DNA from: Calycina herbarum
Taxonomy: Eukaryota; Ascomycota; Leotiomycetes; Helotiales; Pezizellaceae
Length of the DNA: 64,000 nt
Reading direction: 5' to 3'
Assembly (NCBI GenBank): GCA_001414485.1
Contig: LLEY01000031.1
Location: 372,001 to 436,000, forward strand
A model generated the notes under the pieces. The model had not been told where the DNA came from and searched no databases. It saw nothing but the letters and a program-made list of their open reading frames with translations. Shown one piece after another: positions 10,988-21,988 of the stretch (the first letter of the stretch is position 1; the number at the start of each line of letters is the position of its first letter). Made by a program: the position numbers and the translations under genes.

Positions 10988-12414
10988 ATGGGAAGAGAGC
11001 CTCTAATCGGCCTCGTAGGCAAGCCCTCATCAGGCAAAAGCTCAACGCTCAACAGCTTGACAGATGCCACCTCCAAAGTCGGTGGGTAAACCAAATGCGC
11101 TCCGTCTCCAATTCTCGAACTTGCGCTCACAAGTCCTGCAGGTAACTTCCCGTAAGAGAACACTATCGAATCAAACACGTCATTGCAAATTTGCTGAATA
11201 TTCTCTGCCAGTTTCACGACTATAGACCCTCAGCGCGCGATCGGATACCTGCAAATCGACTGCCCTTGCGCCCGATTCAATGTCTCCGATCGATGTAAAC
11301 CGAATTATGGCGCGTGCATTGAAGGACGACGGTCTGTTCCTATAGAACTTCTGGATGTCGCGGGTCTCGTACCGGGAGCACATGAGGGCAAGGGGTTGGG
11401 GAATAAATTCTTGGACGATTTGCGGCATGCCGATGCGCTGGTACATGTGGTTGACGTGAGCGGTACAACGGATGCTGAAGGAAAAGCTACAAGAGGCTAC
11501 GACCCTTCGCAGGATATCGTCTGGTTACGGTCGGAAATCGTGCAATGGATTCTCGGAAATTTGATGCAGAAATGGGGTTCCATCAAAAGACGGCATATTG
11601 CGGTGAAGGCTACAGCAGTTGAAACTCTCCAAGGGCAATTCTCAGGATACGGAGCGACGTCGCAGGTCATCGCCAGAACTTTGGACAAAATGGCGTTGAA
11701 GGAACCACTCGAGCATTGGTCGGATGAAACCGTAAAGGCGGTCGTAAACGCATTTACAGACGAGAAATTCCCTACCGTCATTGCACTCAACAAAATCGAT
11801 CACGCAGACGCGGACAAGAACATCAGCAAGATAGCCAAAATGCAAGACCCAAAATCCATAGTTCTCTGTTCCGCCATATCCGAGATATTCCTTCGAAAAC
11901 TAGCCAAACAAGGCTTCATACGTTACCATGAGGGCTCCGAATTTGTAGACACAAGGGAGGATCTCATTGCCGATGGCGACCCAGAAGGTGGTGGATTGAA
12001 AGAGATGGACGAGAAACTGAAAACCAGACTCGAAAACATGAAAGATATGGTGCTGTATCGATTCGGTTCTACAGGAGTCGTGCAGGTTCTATCTCGTGCA
12101 GCGGAGTTACTTGGTTTAGTCCCCGTTTTTCCTGTGCGGAACGTCTCAAGTTTCTCTAGTGGTGCGAATAGTAGCACTGCAGTTTTCAGAGACTGTGTTT
12201 TGGTTAAGAAAAACACTACTGTTGCTGAATGTGCTAGGAAAGTTATTGGTGATGCACCATTAGCTTATGTTGAAGGCGCTGGCGGGGTGAGAGTTGCAGA
12301 AGATGATATCGTGGGTATTGGGAAGAACGATGTGAGTTCAAGTTCGGATTTCAATTTCCACTGTCTGATAGCTAATATTCCCAGATCCTCTCGTTCAGAG
12401 TCGGTCGCGCTTGA
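10988..12414 (+). CDS. OBG/YchF-type GTPase (Ylf2-like)
   Basis: TRAFAC-class P-loop GTPase of the OBG/YchF branch, like the second fungal YchF-type protein (budding-yeast Ylf2 type); probably ribosome- or stress-linked, but the role is poorly known. Exons: 10988-11081, 11142-11151, 11212-12331, 12385-12414, giving 417 residues; phases agree. Motifs: P-loop GKPSSGKS (residues 11-18), NFPFTTIDP switch [15 protein letters not shown] (G3, from about 83), NKID (G4, about 228-231), and a C-terminal TGS-like segment ([16 protein letters not shown]). The 10-nt exon encodes the Asn-Phe-Pro of switch I and is needed to restore the family sequence. The last exon encodes only nine residues. No targeting signal. 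Confidence 0.88.
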
Positions 12415-13536
12415 GGGGGCTTCATTGTAAGGATTTGGCGTTCAATTGGGCAACTTGCATAGCAATGGCGTTCTTCTTTCCCAGGATCGGATCTCAAAAG
12501 GTTGGGCTACTATCTAGCTTGGGAGACTCGAAGTCGAGTTATTAGCTGCAGCTTTTCAATCCAATACGTATCCTGATCTCAGCAAGTTTTCCTTTGTAAT
12601 GATTAGTCTAAACCGCCTATGGGTGGGGTGCCTATTATAACTGTCGTAGACATGGAAAGTTCCACTGCCTCACTTCATTCCTTCTTCGATGAGTAGGTTT
12701 TTTTGACGAGGGTTTTAGTTGGAAGGGAATATATGGCTTGCATTTGTATGTTCCTTCCTGAATCGCGTTCTCGGGATTTCAGACTACATGTTCTATTCTC
12801 GTAAAATGACCTGGTCTGAAGCACTTCTCCCTGATCAGTCGATGGTAGGGTGCCACGCAGAAGTTGAAGGAAAAGGAGCAAAACAAGAGCTTAGCCGAGA
12901 CGAGGATAATGCTCTTGGCCTCTTGGTAATAGAGAGGATATGGTGGGGTATCAGATTATATATTGTTTTTTGGCAAGACACTATTAAGTTAGATTGACTC
13001 AAAAGCCAAAAAATCCCTTGCTTGCATTCTCCAACATCCTCCACGCCCGAGAAGCCTTTCCACCCATTACTCAACTCAGTTTCCCATTTATGGCACTTGT
13101 CGACATCATCCGCTGTTTGTCCGTACAAGTTTGTGTTCCATGTTCCCCTCTCCCCAAAGACTGCTCGGCCCTCACTCATTCAGATGACCGGACCAGACTG
13201 CATGATCATCCATCCTCCGTCTTCAACAACTCTTCGTCGAGGTCAACCAAATATTTGGTATCCAACAGTTTTCTTCAAAGCTTCCCAGCGGACTGTGGTG
13301 ACATTAAAACCTGACGTCGATTCCTTCCATCCATGGCCCGGAGCTATCCCTCATATGGCATCTTCAAAACTTGTTGTTGATCGTGTCCATATGACCAGCC
13401 ATAACCTATTACTCTCACCAACTCTGGGTAAATTTCCCTTCGGCGGTGACGGTTCGTGCAGTTCTTCCCGAACGCAGTCGTGGTCGTATAACCCATTTCC
13501 ATCATTAAATAATTTTTCCTTTCCAATTCCATCCCT
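12415..13536. other. Convergent intergenic region
   Basis: Lies between two 3' ends. Overlapping open frames on both strands (12.7-13.5 kb) have no recognisable domains and are likely chance. Confidence 0.45.
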
Positions 13537-14648
13537 TCAAGGATGATAAAAAGTCTCATGTTTCGGACTCTCCTCAACCCCCATCCTCTCATCCCTCATC
13601 TCTGCACTTGCAAACAGCGCCGGTAGTGGCGAAAGAGGTAAAGGCCACTCCTTATCATTTTCCACATCCCCTCTCGGCGTCAACATCTCCTGTCCCACTG
13701 GTTCCAGAGCCGGTAATTCCACAGGAGCAATAATCTCTGTATTTTCCATTTCCCTTACTGGAACACAATCACTATGCAATTGCGCCTTTCCTCCATCGTT
13801 ATCTTCGGGTGGTTGTTGCATGGTTGCTGTGCCGGCTGATTCCTCATCATCTTCTTTCACTTCTTTGGGCGCGAGGTTTCCGAGTTCCCATTCTTCCTCT
13901 CGGCGTTGCTTGCGGCGGGTGCAGTAGATTACTACGAACACTGTAGACATTCCGAGGATGGAACCGATTACTGGACCGGCGACCCAAGTTTGGTTTAATT
14001 GGGGTCCGGGGCCTGCTGCTGCTGAGGTCGATTCGGGCGAGGAGGTCGAGGTCGAGGTGCTTGTTGGGGAGGAGGGGGTAGTTGTTGCTGTTTGTGCTGC
14101 TGCTGAGGCCGCGGATGCTATACTTTGTTAGCATATCATAAGTCTGGGGAGATGTTCTGGGCATTTTTACCATCATCTGGTGTGGGAGTAGCGGTTGGGA
14201 CACTGGCAATTATTGTGGCAGTTGCTATATATTGAGATATCCGCGAAGCTTGTGATACTATTGCGGCGACTTCCACGGAGGCATTTGTACCTGCACAACG
14301 ACTGATCTGGGCCGTCAATAAAGACTGAATGTCGGAAAATCGGTCCACGGTGCCGTTCTGAATCGCGTAGGATCCAACACATTGTTGACATCCTCCACAG
14401 TTGACGATAAATGGAGAGGTTCCTACACAGGAAGTGGCCGTGTCAAAGGTTTTTATATTCGTCAAACATGCAGCTTTTCGAGGGATTAGCAAGAGTTTCC
14501 AAAACGGGACGGACGGCTCATCATCAGCAACATCATCTGGGGAAGAAGAGGATAACTCACGACATTGCGGTGAACAATAATCTGTTGGAAGTATATCCAG
14601 TGTTTGTCGCAATGCCAGTGCCGCCGCGATCACTCGAGGCAACAGCAT
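13537..14648 (-). CDS. Single-pass plasma-membrane protein, Cys-rich ectodomain (323 aa)
   Basis: Exons (downward): 14648-14561, 14473-14171, 14117-13537, with introns of 87 and 53 nt in consistent phase. Layout: short signal peptide (MLLPRVIAAALA), a Cys-rich ectodomain (C-SPQ-C, then NCGGCQQC), a Ser/Thr/Ala-rich stalk likely O-glycosylated (about 131-170), one membrane helix (about 176-197, WVAGPVIGSILGM...) with a basic stop-transfer (CTRRKQRR), then an acidic Pro/Glu-rich cytosolic tail. This is the shape of fungal wall-stress sensors and receptor-like proteins, but it has no WSC or other named domain I can see, so the function is open. Topology (outside N, inside C) is inferred. Confidence 0.75.
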
Positions 14649-15535
14649 TATTGGAGCAATCTCGCGATGTCCAGAGACGGATTACAAGCCCGATGTCTTA
14701 GAGAGAGCGTCAGAGAGACGGGTGAGGAAGTACATGATTTGGGAGGAAAGAGGCTGAAAAGAACGCTGCCAGATGGGGGAGTGCCACCAGAAAAGGAACG
14801 GGGGCAGAGGGGTGATTTGCTCGAGGGATTGTGAAATTGTGGATTTGGGATAAGTGGGTGGTGGATGGTGGATGGTGGATGGTAAACTAAACGGAGAATT
14901 CAAGCAGTGGATGCAGAGCTCGATTCTGCCTCATGCGTCAACTCTCAGATTGACGTGCTCCAGGTCCAGGTCTTGTTCCATCCGAAGGAGGACGAGTTGC
15001 TGGGAATCGCTGGAGAGTGGAGAAGCCCGAAACAGCTTGGTCGGAAACAGCAGCAGGAGGACTGCAATATCATGGATTGAGAGCAAAGTGGTCGCCGATG
15101 AGCGTGGCTATCTGGGAAGATGATAGGCTGCTGCAGTCCAGCTGGGTGAAATCTGCGAGGGGGGCATGCGGGGGGAACATTTCCACTGGTGCGATTGGGT
15201 GGAGAGGTTGGGGGTGACAAGGGCACAGGCAATATCTAACAGCGCATGGAAAAGAGATTTATACCCTGGGCCAAGAGGCGGAGGTAATCGACTGATTCCA
15301 GATACGGTTTGAGGGGACAGAGAGGGGAGAATGAGAAAAAGTGTATGATGCAAAAAGTCCGATGAACCACTACATGTGAGGGGGAAAAATCGGCATCAGC
15401 AGGTAGTCTACATCTAAAAGTCGACTATTGCGAGTCTCTTCGCGATACTTCGGTATTCTATGAAATGTGGCACAATCTAGAACGCTGGAAAGGAAGGAAA
15501 ACAAACGTTAAGTCAATATAAGGTTGGATTAGGCT
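14649..15535. other. Intergenic
   Basis: Upstream region of the membrane-protein gene. It contains a short GGTGGATGGTGGATGG-type repeat near 14855-14881. Frames here are chance-like. Confidence 0.4.
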
Positions 15536-15537
15536 TA

Positions 15538-17223
15538 CTTCCCCTCCGGGGCGTATCTTCCGCCAAGAGTTCTAGTAGTTTCTGCGCTTGCAGGGGGGTA
15601 CCACCAATGATATTAAGGTGATCCAAAGCTGCTTTTAGTACTGCAAAATCAACTTTTCAATATAGAATCAACATACAGAGTTCCTGTGCCTAAGCAGCCC
15701 TCTCTACAGCTTACTCGGGATGATAGATTGCGTATTCAGACGCTCTATTTTGACGCCAACCTCTCACGCTCTTAAATTTGTCTTATAACTAATAAAACTT
15801 ACGATTAAGTCTACTATGTAATCAGCCACCGGCTTATACCTTAAAAGCGTAAGACTAAGGGGAGAATCTTACTCAAGACTCCTCAAAGGAAGAGGCTAAT
15901 CCAATAGGTAACAGTATCCTAAGAGAACCGCGAGACGCTATAGATTAAGATCCCTTAAATACTCGGTTTTGATTATAGTAAGTATACTATAAGGTTGTAA
16001 CGAAACTCAAACGAACTAAACGAAGATAACTAAGTCTCGAAGGTTAGTATACAGGTAAGAAGTACAGATGCGCCGGGTTATTCACTTAGAAGTGAACTCG
16101 TTACTTGTATCAAAGATGTCAAACAAGATAATAAGATTGATAACTAAAGTTAAGCACGAAGCTCCTATCTAATAGCAGACGTGCCAGTCTTATATAGAAC
16201 TGTAGTCTCCCGTTTCAGTCGCTCTAGTCGCTCGCCCTGATCGCTTCAGTCGACAGGCGACTCAGGCGACTCAGGCGACTAAGTCACGTGATGCTTCTTA
16301 CCAAAGGAAATCCATGGATCGCTTAGCTAGTCTAAGGATCCCTCTTTTGCTTATAAGAGTTTCCGATAGTGCTTAACCTATCAGAGCGCCGCCTGGTCTT
16401 CACTTATTATATGCTTACACGTGATTCGTAACAAAGGTCTATATTCAAAAAGGAGAGGTTTAGACGACATATTTAATAGAAGAAGTGTCCTCTTATAGAA
16501 GCTAGACGCCTTAAACGCCTTACTTAGGCTATTAAACACTACGACTAGCCGGATTAGAAGTAGGATAAGATCCTATAAAGTAATAAGACGTAGGTATAAC
16601 CTAGAATATATACCAAATCATAGTATACTCGCCGGCTAGAGGAAGCAAACTACCTAGACTATATATAATCGCAGTATTAAAAGAAGATAGGATAGATATT
16701 TTAGAGGTTAATTTCAGAGAAATATAGACGGTATAGAAGCCTGTTTTAAGAGAAAGACTAGGAGATAATTAATAAGAGTTTATATTCTAGAATCATTGTC
16801 TCTATAGTAGATAAGATATTATAATAATACCTAGAGCTTCAATTCCAACAAGACAACGCTAAAGGTTATACCTCTGCTTTTATAAAGTCGGTTCTTAAAG
16901 CTATAGGAATAAGGGTTATTAAATAGCTTACTTATAGTCCTAATTTAAACTCTATTAAGACTATATAGAATAATATAAAAGACTATATTTAAGTATACTA
17001 CTCTTAAGTATACAGTTCTTATAAACGACTAAGAGTAGTAATATAAAAAGCCTAGGAATCTATTTTATATAAAAGGATTAAGAAGCTTATATATACTATA
17101 AGAGCACGATGTTTAGCTGTAATTAGAGCCCGAGAGTAGTATATAGAATATTAAGACTTTTTAGTAAAGCGGCACTGCAAAACATAACCCCTGCATTTTG
17201 GAAGATACGCCCCGGAGGGAAAG
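15538..17223 (+). mobile_element. Tc1-like DNA transposon, RIP-degraded, interrupted by a solo LTR
   Basis: Inverted terminal repeats of 24 bp (15538-15561 and 17200-17223) differ at one base and are flanked by TA target duplications (15536-15537, 17224-17225). Removing the LTR insertion leaves about 1243 bp, a normal Tc1 size. A decayed transposase reads on +: an N-terminal helix-turn-helix (LTRDDRLRIQTLYFDANLS, about 15695), then after the LTR the DDE region with QQDNAKGYTSAFIK and YSPNLNSI (about 16850-16970). Many CAG/TGG codons now read TAG or TAA, as expected of RIP. The first 150 bp are much less mutated than the rest. Not functional. Confidence 0.88.
15996..16433. mobile_element. Solo LTR of a Ty3/gypsy element, inside the Tc1-like element
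   Basis: 438 bp, TGTAAC...CGTAACA, with a perfect 5-bp target duplication AAGGT (15991-15995, 16434-16438). It clearly matches the LTR at 62184-62617, mostly differing by C/T and G/A changes. It contains a short tandem of CAGGCGACT units (about 16255-16281). It inserted in the transposase frame, so it is younger than the Tc1-like element. Confidence 0.88.
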
Positions 17224-17225
17224 TA

Positions 17226-18868
17226 CGCTTCGACCGATTTTAGGCCTAAAAAGGGGGGTTAGTCTAGACCTCGGCCGCTTAATTTACCACCAACTGGGTT
17301 AGCATTTGCCTAGATATCAACACTACCGGTAGCACTAGGTTCTCCGGAACTTGGGACTCGTACTTAGAGCTCTGAGCTTTTGCTTGTACGGAGTAATCTT
17401 GGAGCGTTGAGCTTCTGCAATCTCAGAATTTCCTTCTGATTCCGGATTTTCGCTTCCATCCCGAAACTGCGTATTCCTCGACTCGCAAACACAAGCAATT
17501 ATTTTCATCTCAAGCCTTTGCAGAGCGAACAGAAAAGAAGACACATGGCAATTGATTGAACTCCTCTCTCCCCTCCATCTTTTCTTCCCACCTCCCACCT
17601 TCATTGCAATCTTAAATTGCATGCTATTGCGCTGGGATCACTTTGCAGCCATGTTCCCCTCCCTGTCCTTGAAACCAGCTGCGGGAGCTTCCCGCGCCCC
17701 GAATTATAGGGTCCCTCACTGGTGGGTTGAACCCCTCCCCTCCCCTCACCTCACTTGGAATTATGCCGCTTATCCCTTCCTCTCAACACACACGTTCATC
17801 CACGCTTTCCCCTTCTCAGCTTCACAAAATACGACGCCACCACACGCCTCTCATGTTCATGAAGATCACCAACCCTCTCACGGTGCCCGCCATCGTTCAA
17901 CGGCAGGTTTTAGGCGTTTTTCCTCGATGCTTGGCCTGAGCATATCCATCAGGACCACGAATCACAACTATCTTGTCGTCCAAAAGATGGGATGACAGGG
18001 GAAGTTGAAGAATTTCGCACCACGGGTGAATTTCGACATGAGATTTTAATATTCAACCCAAGTTCACGGAAGGGGGTCCAAACAGCCTTGTAGACTGCGG
18101 ATCCCACAAAGCCCTGCCTCAAAAAACAATATTTGGAGAATCCCCGCTCACAAGCTCTTCTATCTTTTGTGGGTTTTCCTCGTTCATCATGAATCCTTAC
18201 TTGGCAAACCTACATCTCAATAGATCCTTTCGCTGACGATCTGACATTTATTTGGAATCGAAATCCGATAAATGCCAACTCTTTCACCTCGGTGTGTTGT
18301 TTTCAGAAATCGCGACTACGTTGGTTGTGTTACCAAGTCCGAGACATTGCTTTATCTGAGCGGATGTTCCCATTTCCGATCGTACAGGAACCCAATCGAC
18401 GCCCTCAAAAGCCCGCCTGGCCCCTCATTTCTCCGTCACCACGCTGGGAGTCGGATTGTCCGATTTAGTTCGAATCTCTTGACATCACGGCCCCCAACCT
18501 CTTCGTGTTCACTGTTCTGCTGAACTTTTCTATTTCGCTGCCTACAGACTTGCATATGCCAAGTTCAGTGGATCATCGTCGGGAGTTGTCTTTTTCGTTG
18601 AATTGTTCCCATGATGCAAAGATCTTCCTTCTTGTTTGTTAGTGAGGATTATTTCGTCATCTATTGATTTTCAATGTCTAGATCCTTCCCTCTATTTCCT
18701 TTTCTCTTTTATTCGGTAACTGAAATTGTCGTCGTTTCAACCCGGAAGTACCGGTCCCTTTATGATTTTATTTTTGGTGGCTGGCTGACTGCTGGCTGAA
18801 GAGCCTCATTTCACCCATTTCAAAACATTCCCGGTCGTAACCCGCGACCCTTCAGAACCAATGCTTGG
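17226..18868. other. Intergenic
   Basis: About 1.6 kb with no supported gene. Frames at 17335-17622 (-) and 17552-17995 (+) overlap each other and have no recognised domain. Confidence 0.4.
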
Positions 18869-18870
18869 TA

Positions 18871-18963
18871 CTATCCCCCCCCCCTAAATAAAATGTAGAG
18901 TGCACAGACACTTGGTATGGCGCAGCGGCCGTGCGCTTACATTTTATTCAAGGGGGGGGATAG
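18871..18963. mobile_element. 93-bp palindromic MITE with TA target duplication
   Basis: Left arm starts CTATCCCCCCCCCC then TAAATAAAATGTA; the right arm is its near-perfect reverse complement, ending GGGGGGGGATAG. Arms are about 35 bp, separated by a loop of about 25 bp. TA lies on each side (18869-18870, 18964-18965). This is the form of a non-autonomous Tc1/mariner-superfamily hairpin element. The loop reads TGGCGCAGCGG, like a tRNA A-box, but no B-box follows. Confidence 0.7.
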
Positions 18964-19319
18964 TAGTAAATGGAAACGCTATGTCCTCCCAAGATCTATA
19001 TCTCAACAATCTTATAAGTTTCAGATTGGAGGTGTTCATCCCAAGCCCAAGCTCTGGAACTTTTACGCGAGAGCGGAGAGATGTTTTGGAAAGGAAATGT
19101 TTTAGAGGGCTGAGGGCAATCCGGGGCTTGCATTGATGGAGAGGCGATCTCTGGAAACTTGTCTCAGCTGCGAGTGTCCCTGCATCTTGAAATTATTTGA
19201 CCAACGTTGAATTTTTATGCTACTGATAGATCTCCATGTTGTTTAAAAATGATCCGGTGGCGATTTCTTGTTTTCGCGAAGTATTACGCATGAAGTCTCA
19301 TGGGGTATCGGTGGGCCCA

Positions 19320-19620
19320 AAATAGCTGGGACATGGGATGCTACAAGAACCGAACAATGCAACGTCTGGTTGCTCTCTTGCTTGTAATCTCGACAGAATT
19401 GCACTGCCTTGACCGTCTGAGCAAGAGACTTCAAACTTGGAATAATCCCTCTGTTCTATCTCGAAACCGAGAAACATTAGTGCTCAGAAAAGTCCAGAAA
19501 AGTTCTTAACAATCGGTTCCAAAGCATTGGCCCGTTCCTTTAAACTCACCCTCTTATTTAAAGCATGTGTTTTTCATCCTATCTTCTGATACCACATATC
19601 TTTCCCCGACTAACACTTTC
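19320..19620. repeat. Decayed copy of the sequence at 21725-22110
   Basis: Shares TGGGATGCTACAAGAACCGA with the sequence at 21732-21751, then further matches in the same order (TTGCTCTCTTGCT; CGAAACATTA; CTGATACCACATAT; CGACTAACACTTTCT). The second copy runs into the 3' end of the membrane-protein gene at 21989, so this looks like a mutated leftover of a duplicated gene end. Confidence 0.5.
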
Positions 19621-19876
19621 TAAATTCAAGGGTTAAATACGAACAACTCTGGCTACGAAAATCACCTGTTCACTGCCTTCTGGGCATGGTCAGCAGATCA
19701 AGTTATAATAATTAGATATGGAATAACATAAAGTCGTAAAAAGGGGTTGTTTTCTAAAGCTCAACCAAACTCCCCAACGTACACCTCTTCGCACTCTTAT
19801 CATAAACAGGAGCTTTCAGCATTTCAAACAAGCCAACAAGAGTAACAAAATCCTATCTCGCACACTTAATCGGTGA

Positions 19877-20965
19877 TCAATTTTCGCCCTCCGAGCCTTC
19901 ATTGACTGGCATTTCGTCCATCCAAGCCTGTAGCTTCGCGTCTGATATACACTCGATGCGTGATTTAGGGTGTATCTGAACAAGGTCCTCGGAGGTTAAG
20001 TGCTCTTCAGCATAAAAACCTTCTGGTAATTTGGGGCTCTTCTTGAAGAATTCATCAAGGTAAGATCTGTCTGCGTCTTTGGTGAAGACACTCTTAGTGG
20101 AGCCACTCCCCAAGTCGATGAATTCACGAAGCTCCGCCATGGTTGCCAATTTACCTGCTTTAATCTGACGAGGCCAATGGTAAGCGGCTGATATGAACGC
20201 AAGGGTGAATTGGGCCCAGAATTTTGCGTCTTCGACGCCCGTGGATCCTGGAGGTTGCCGAAACTCAACTGTGCGATAGTTTGGTTTGCTTTCATCCATA
20301 TGCCCAAAGTTCCATCGGTACCAACGTGTATCGGGCGAGAGGAGGTTGGCGAGCCTGGAGTGGGCATCCCGCCCTTCAATTTCTTCAATCATTTGGAAGA
20401 TTTCCTTCATCTCATGGACTTCTCGGAAATTGGGGTTGTAGCGGTTGCTTCGACAATGCTTGTTCCGCAAACGGTATGGTTGCATAAGAGAATCGATACA
20501 GCGTTCGAAATACACTACCGCCTTGGCTAAGTCTTTCAACCTTCTCAGGCCCCATCCTTGTCTCCTGTTAAAGGAGGCATGCACATGTGTTCCACAAGCT
20601 TCGGTTGGCACGATATCAAAGTGGCTCTCCACACATTGCCACAAGACCTCTTGATCGTACTTCCAAAAGCTTTTCTTTTCAGTAGCGCAGATGTTTGAAA
20701 TAAGCTCCACACCCCATGTTGTTACGCGATCTTGTCCAAGGGTCTCGCCTGCAATAGTCCACAGATTGTAGTTTTTGGTCGTTTCGTTATCAAAGATTTC
20801 GTTCTTAATGGTCTTTTCCGACAACAGTTCACTCAATTTTCTCGTGACATCCTCCCAGGTTTTCACTTCAACGCCACGCTTGGGTGTTATCAGGAGCTCT
20901 AACTCGACGCCGAAGAGGATTGACCACCCCATCACACTCCGCCCCAACATAGTCCCGCTCGTCAT
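19877..20965 (-). CDS. Putative amidoligase (Amidoligase_2 family), 362 aa
   Basis: Intronless. Motifs of the amidoligase branch of the glutamine-synthetase/ATP-dependent carboxylate-amine ligase fold: FGVELELL (residues 18-25), GVELIS (85-90), GTHVHAS (125-131, the conserved His pair), WYRWNF (215-220) and TVEFRQPPGST (232-242). Such enzymes would join a carboxylate to an amine with ATP, in peptide tailoring or small-molecule synthesis; the fungal substrates are unknown. Start chosen at the first ATG, three residues before GTML; a later Met is possible. No signal peptide. No ATP-grasp, peptide precursor or biosynthetic gene is next to it. Family assignment is by motif memory, not by search. 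Confidence 0.75.
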   Translation of the reverse strand: MTSGTMLGRSVMGWSILFGVELELLITPKRGVEVKTWEDVTRKLSELLSEKTIKNEIFDNETTKNYNLWTIAGETLGQDRVTTWGVELISNICATEKKSFWKYDQEVLWQCVESHFDIVPTEACGTHVHASFNRRQGWGLRRLKDLAKAVVYFERCIDSLMQPYRLRNKHCRSNRYNPNFREVHEMKEIFQMIEEIEGRDAHSRLANLLSPDTRWYRWNFGHMDESKPNYRTVEFRQPPGSTGVEDAKFWAQFTLAFISAAYHWPRQIKAGKLATMAELREFIDLGSGSTKSVFTKDADRSYLDEFFKKSPKLPEGFYAEEHLTSEDLVQIHPKSRIECISDAKLQAWMDEMPVNEGSEGEN

Positions 20966-21589
20966 CGTCTATAGTGTGTCGAGTGAGAGACTGTTGGTTG
21001 AAGGCGTATAGCCGGCGTATGTATCGAGCTGCTGAGTCTGAGAATGGAATTGTCTAGAACTGCAGAATTTTCATACCTCTTCAATCTTGTCTCCCACGTT
21101 GAAATATCTTCCAGCGGTCAGGCCGCTTTTAAAACCCCCGAGTAATCGAACGCAAGCGAGGCTGCGCAGAATAGGTCCTTTGCCGCAGCCTAAATATTTT
21201 ACGGTACTCAGCGCAGGTAGTGGCAGGATACTGCTTTGCTATCAAGACTGGCTCATAAAAGAGATAAGGTTTGGGTTAAAATGTAGGGTAGAATAGCGGA
21301 AGCCACATGTGACACAGAGTTCACCTCAGCTAGATGTCAGCTGCAGATGTGTTTTAAAACTCATGTATACCATGCTTTTTCTCCCCCTTAGCCCCATTCA
21401 ACTCCGAGTTCTCGCACACTTTTTCACGCCGTGTATTGTGAGGCACTACCATAAAACAACCCCAAAATCCCAAGCTTAAGGGCCAAGGTGGTGGCAGTTC
21501 ATTGATTCTGCGCCTCATCACAACACCACCTCAGCCACATAGTAACACAACATACCAGGTTGATTCTAGAACCTCACACTTTTACTCGT
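20966..21589. other. Intergenic upstream of the amidoligase gene
   Basis: Contains the promoter side of the leftward amidoligase gene. No supported gene or RNA seen. Confidence 0.4.
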
Positions 21590-21700
21590 TCATTCCACGC
21601 CTTGCCAAGCTTCCTTCCAGAAGAATTGCTTCAGCTGAGAAAGTAGACATTTTTTTAAAGCAACCGAAAGTCTACATCTATTTCATGCTTGTAACCTTAA
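21590..21700 (+). repeat. Inverted repeat arm A (pairs with 24840-24965)
   Basis: Reverse-complement similarity to 24840-24965, including blocks such as TTCAGCTGA, AAGCTTCCTTC, CATTCCACGCC and CGAAAGTCTACAT. Arms are roughly 110-125 bp and imperfect. They bracket the membrane-protein gene. Confidence 0.5.
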
Positions 21701-21988
21701 AGCCTTCACCCAACTAACCTAGGTATGTACGTGGGATGCTACAAGAACCGAATAATTCAACATCTAGTTGTTCTCTTGCTCAATGCAATATCACGGATCG
21801 TCGATGGTTCATTTCTCCCAAGGCCAAGCCGCGAAACATTACGCACATAAAATACTATGGAAAATGCCCCTGGAAATCTTTCTATCAAGTTCCCAAACAT
21901 TGACCAGTGTTTGTCTCCCGTCTAGAGCACCCTGCTTTCATACAGATTCCTAAGTACGAAAGTAAAGAAGATGCACCACCCTCCACTT

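Noticed and set aside
15538..15700. Independent gene fragment in the less-mutated left part of the Tc1-like element
   Set aside because: The sequence is the element's own terminal repeat and transposase HTH region; the TA and terminal repeat match the right end.
16255..16281. CRISPR-like or regulatory repeat (CAGGCGACT units)
   Set aside because: Short tandem duplication inside a solo LTR; no spacers, and the genome is fungal.
18911..18932. tRNA or SINE promoter (A-box-like TGGCGCAGCGG)
   Set aside because: No B-box, cloverleaf or 3' tail; the motif lies in the loop of a TA-flanked palindrome.
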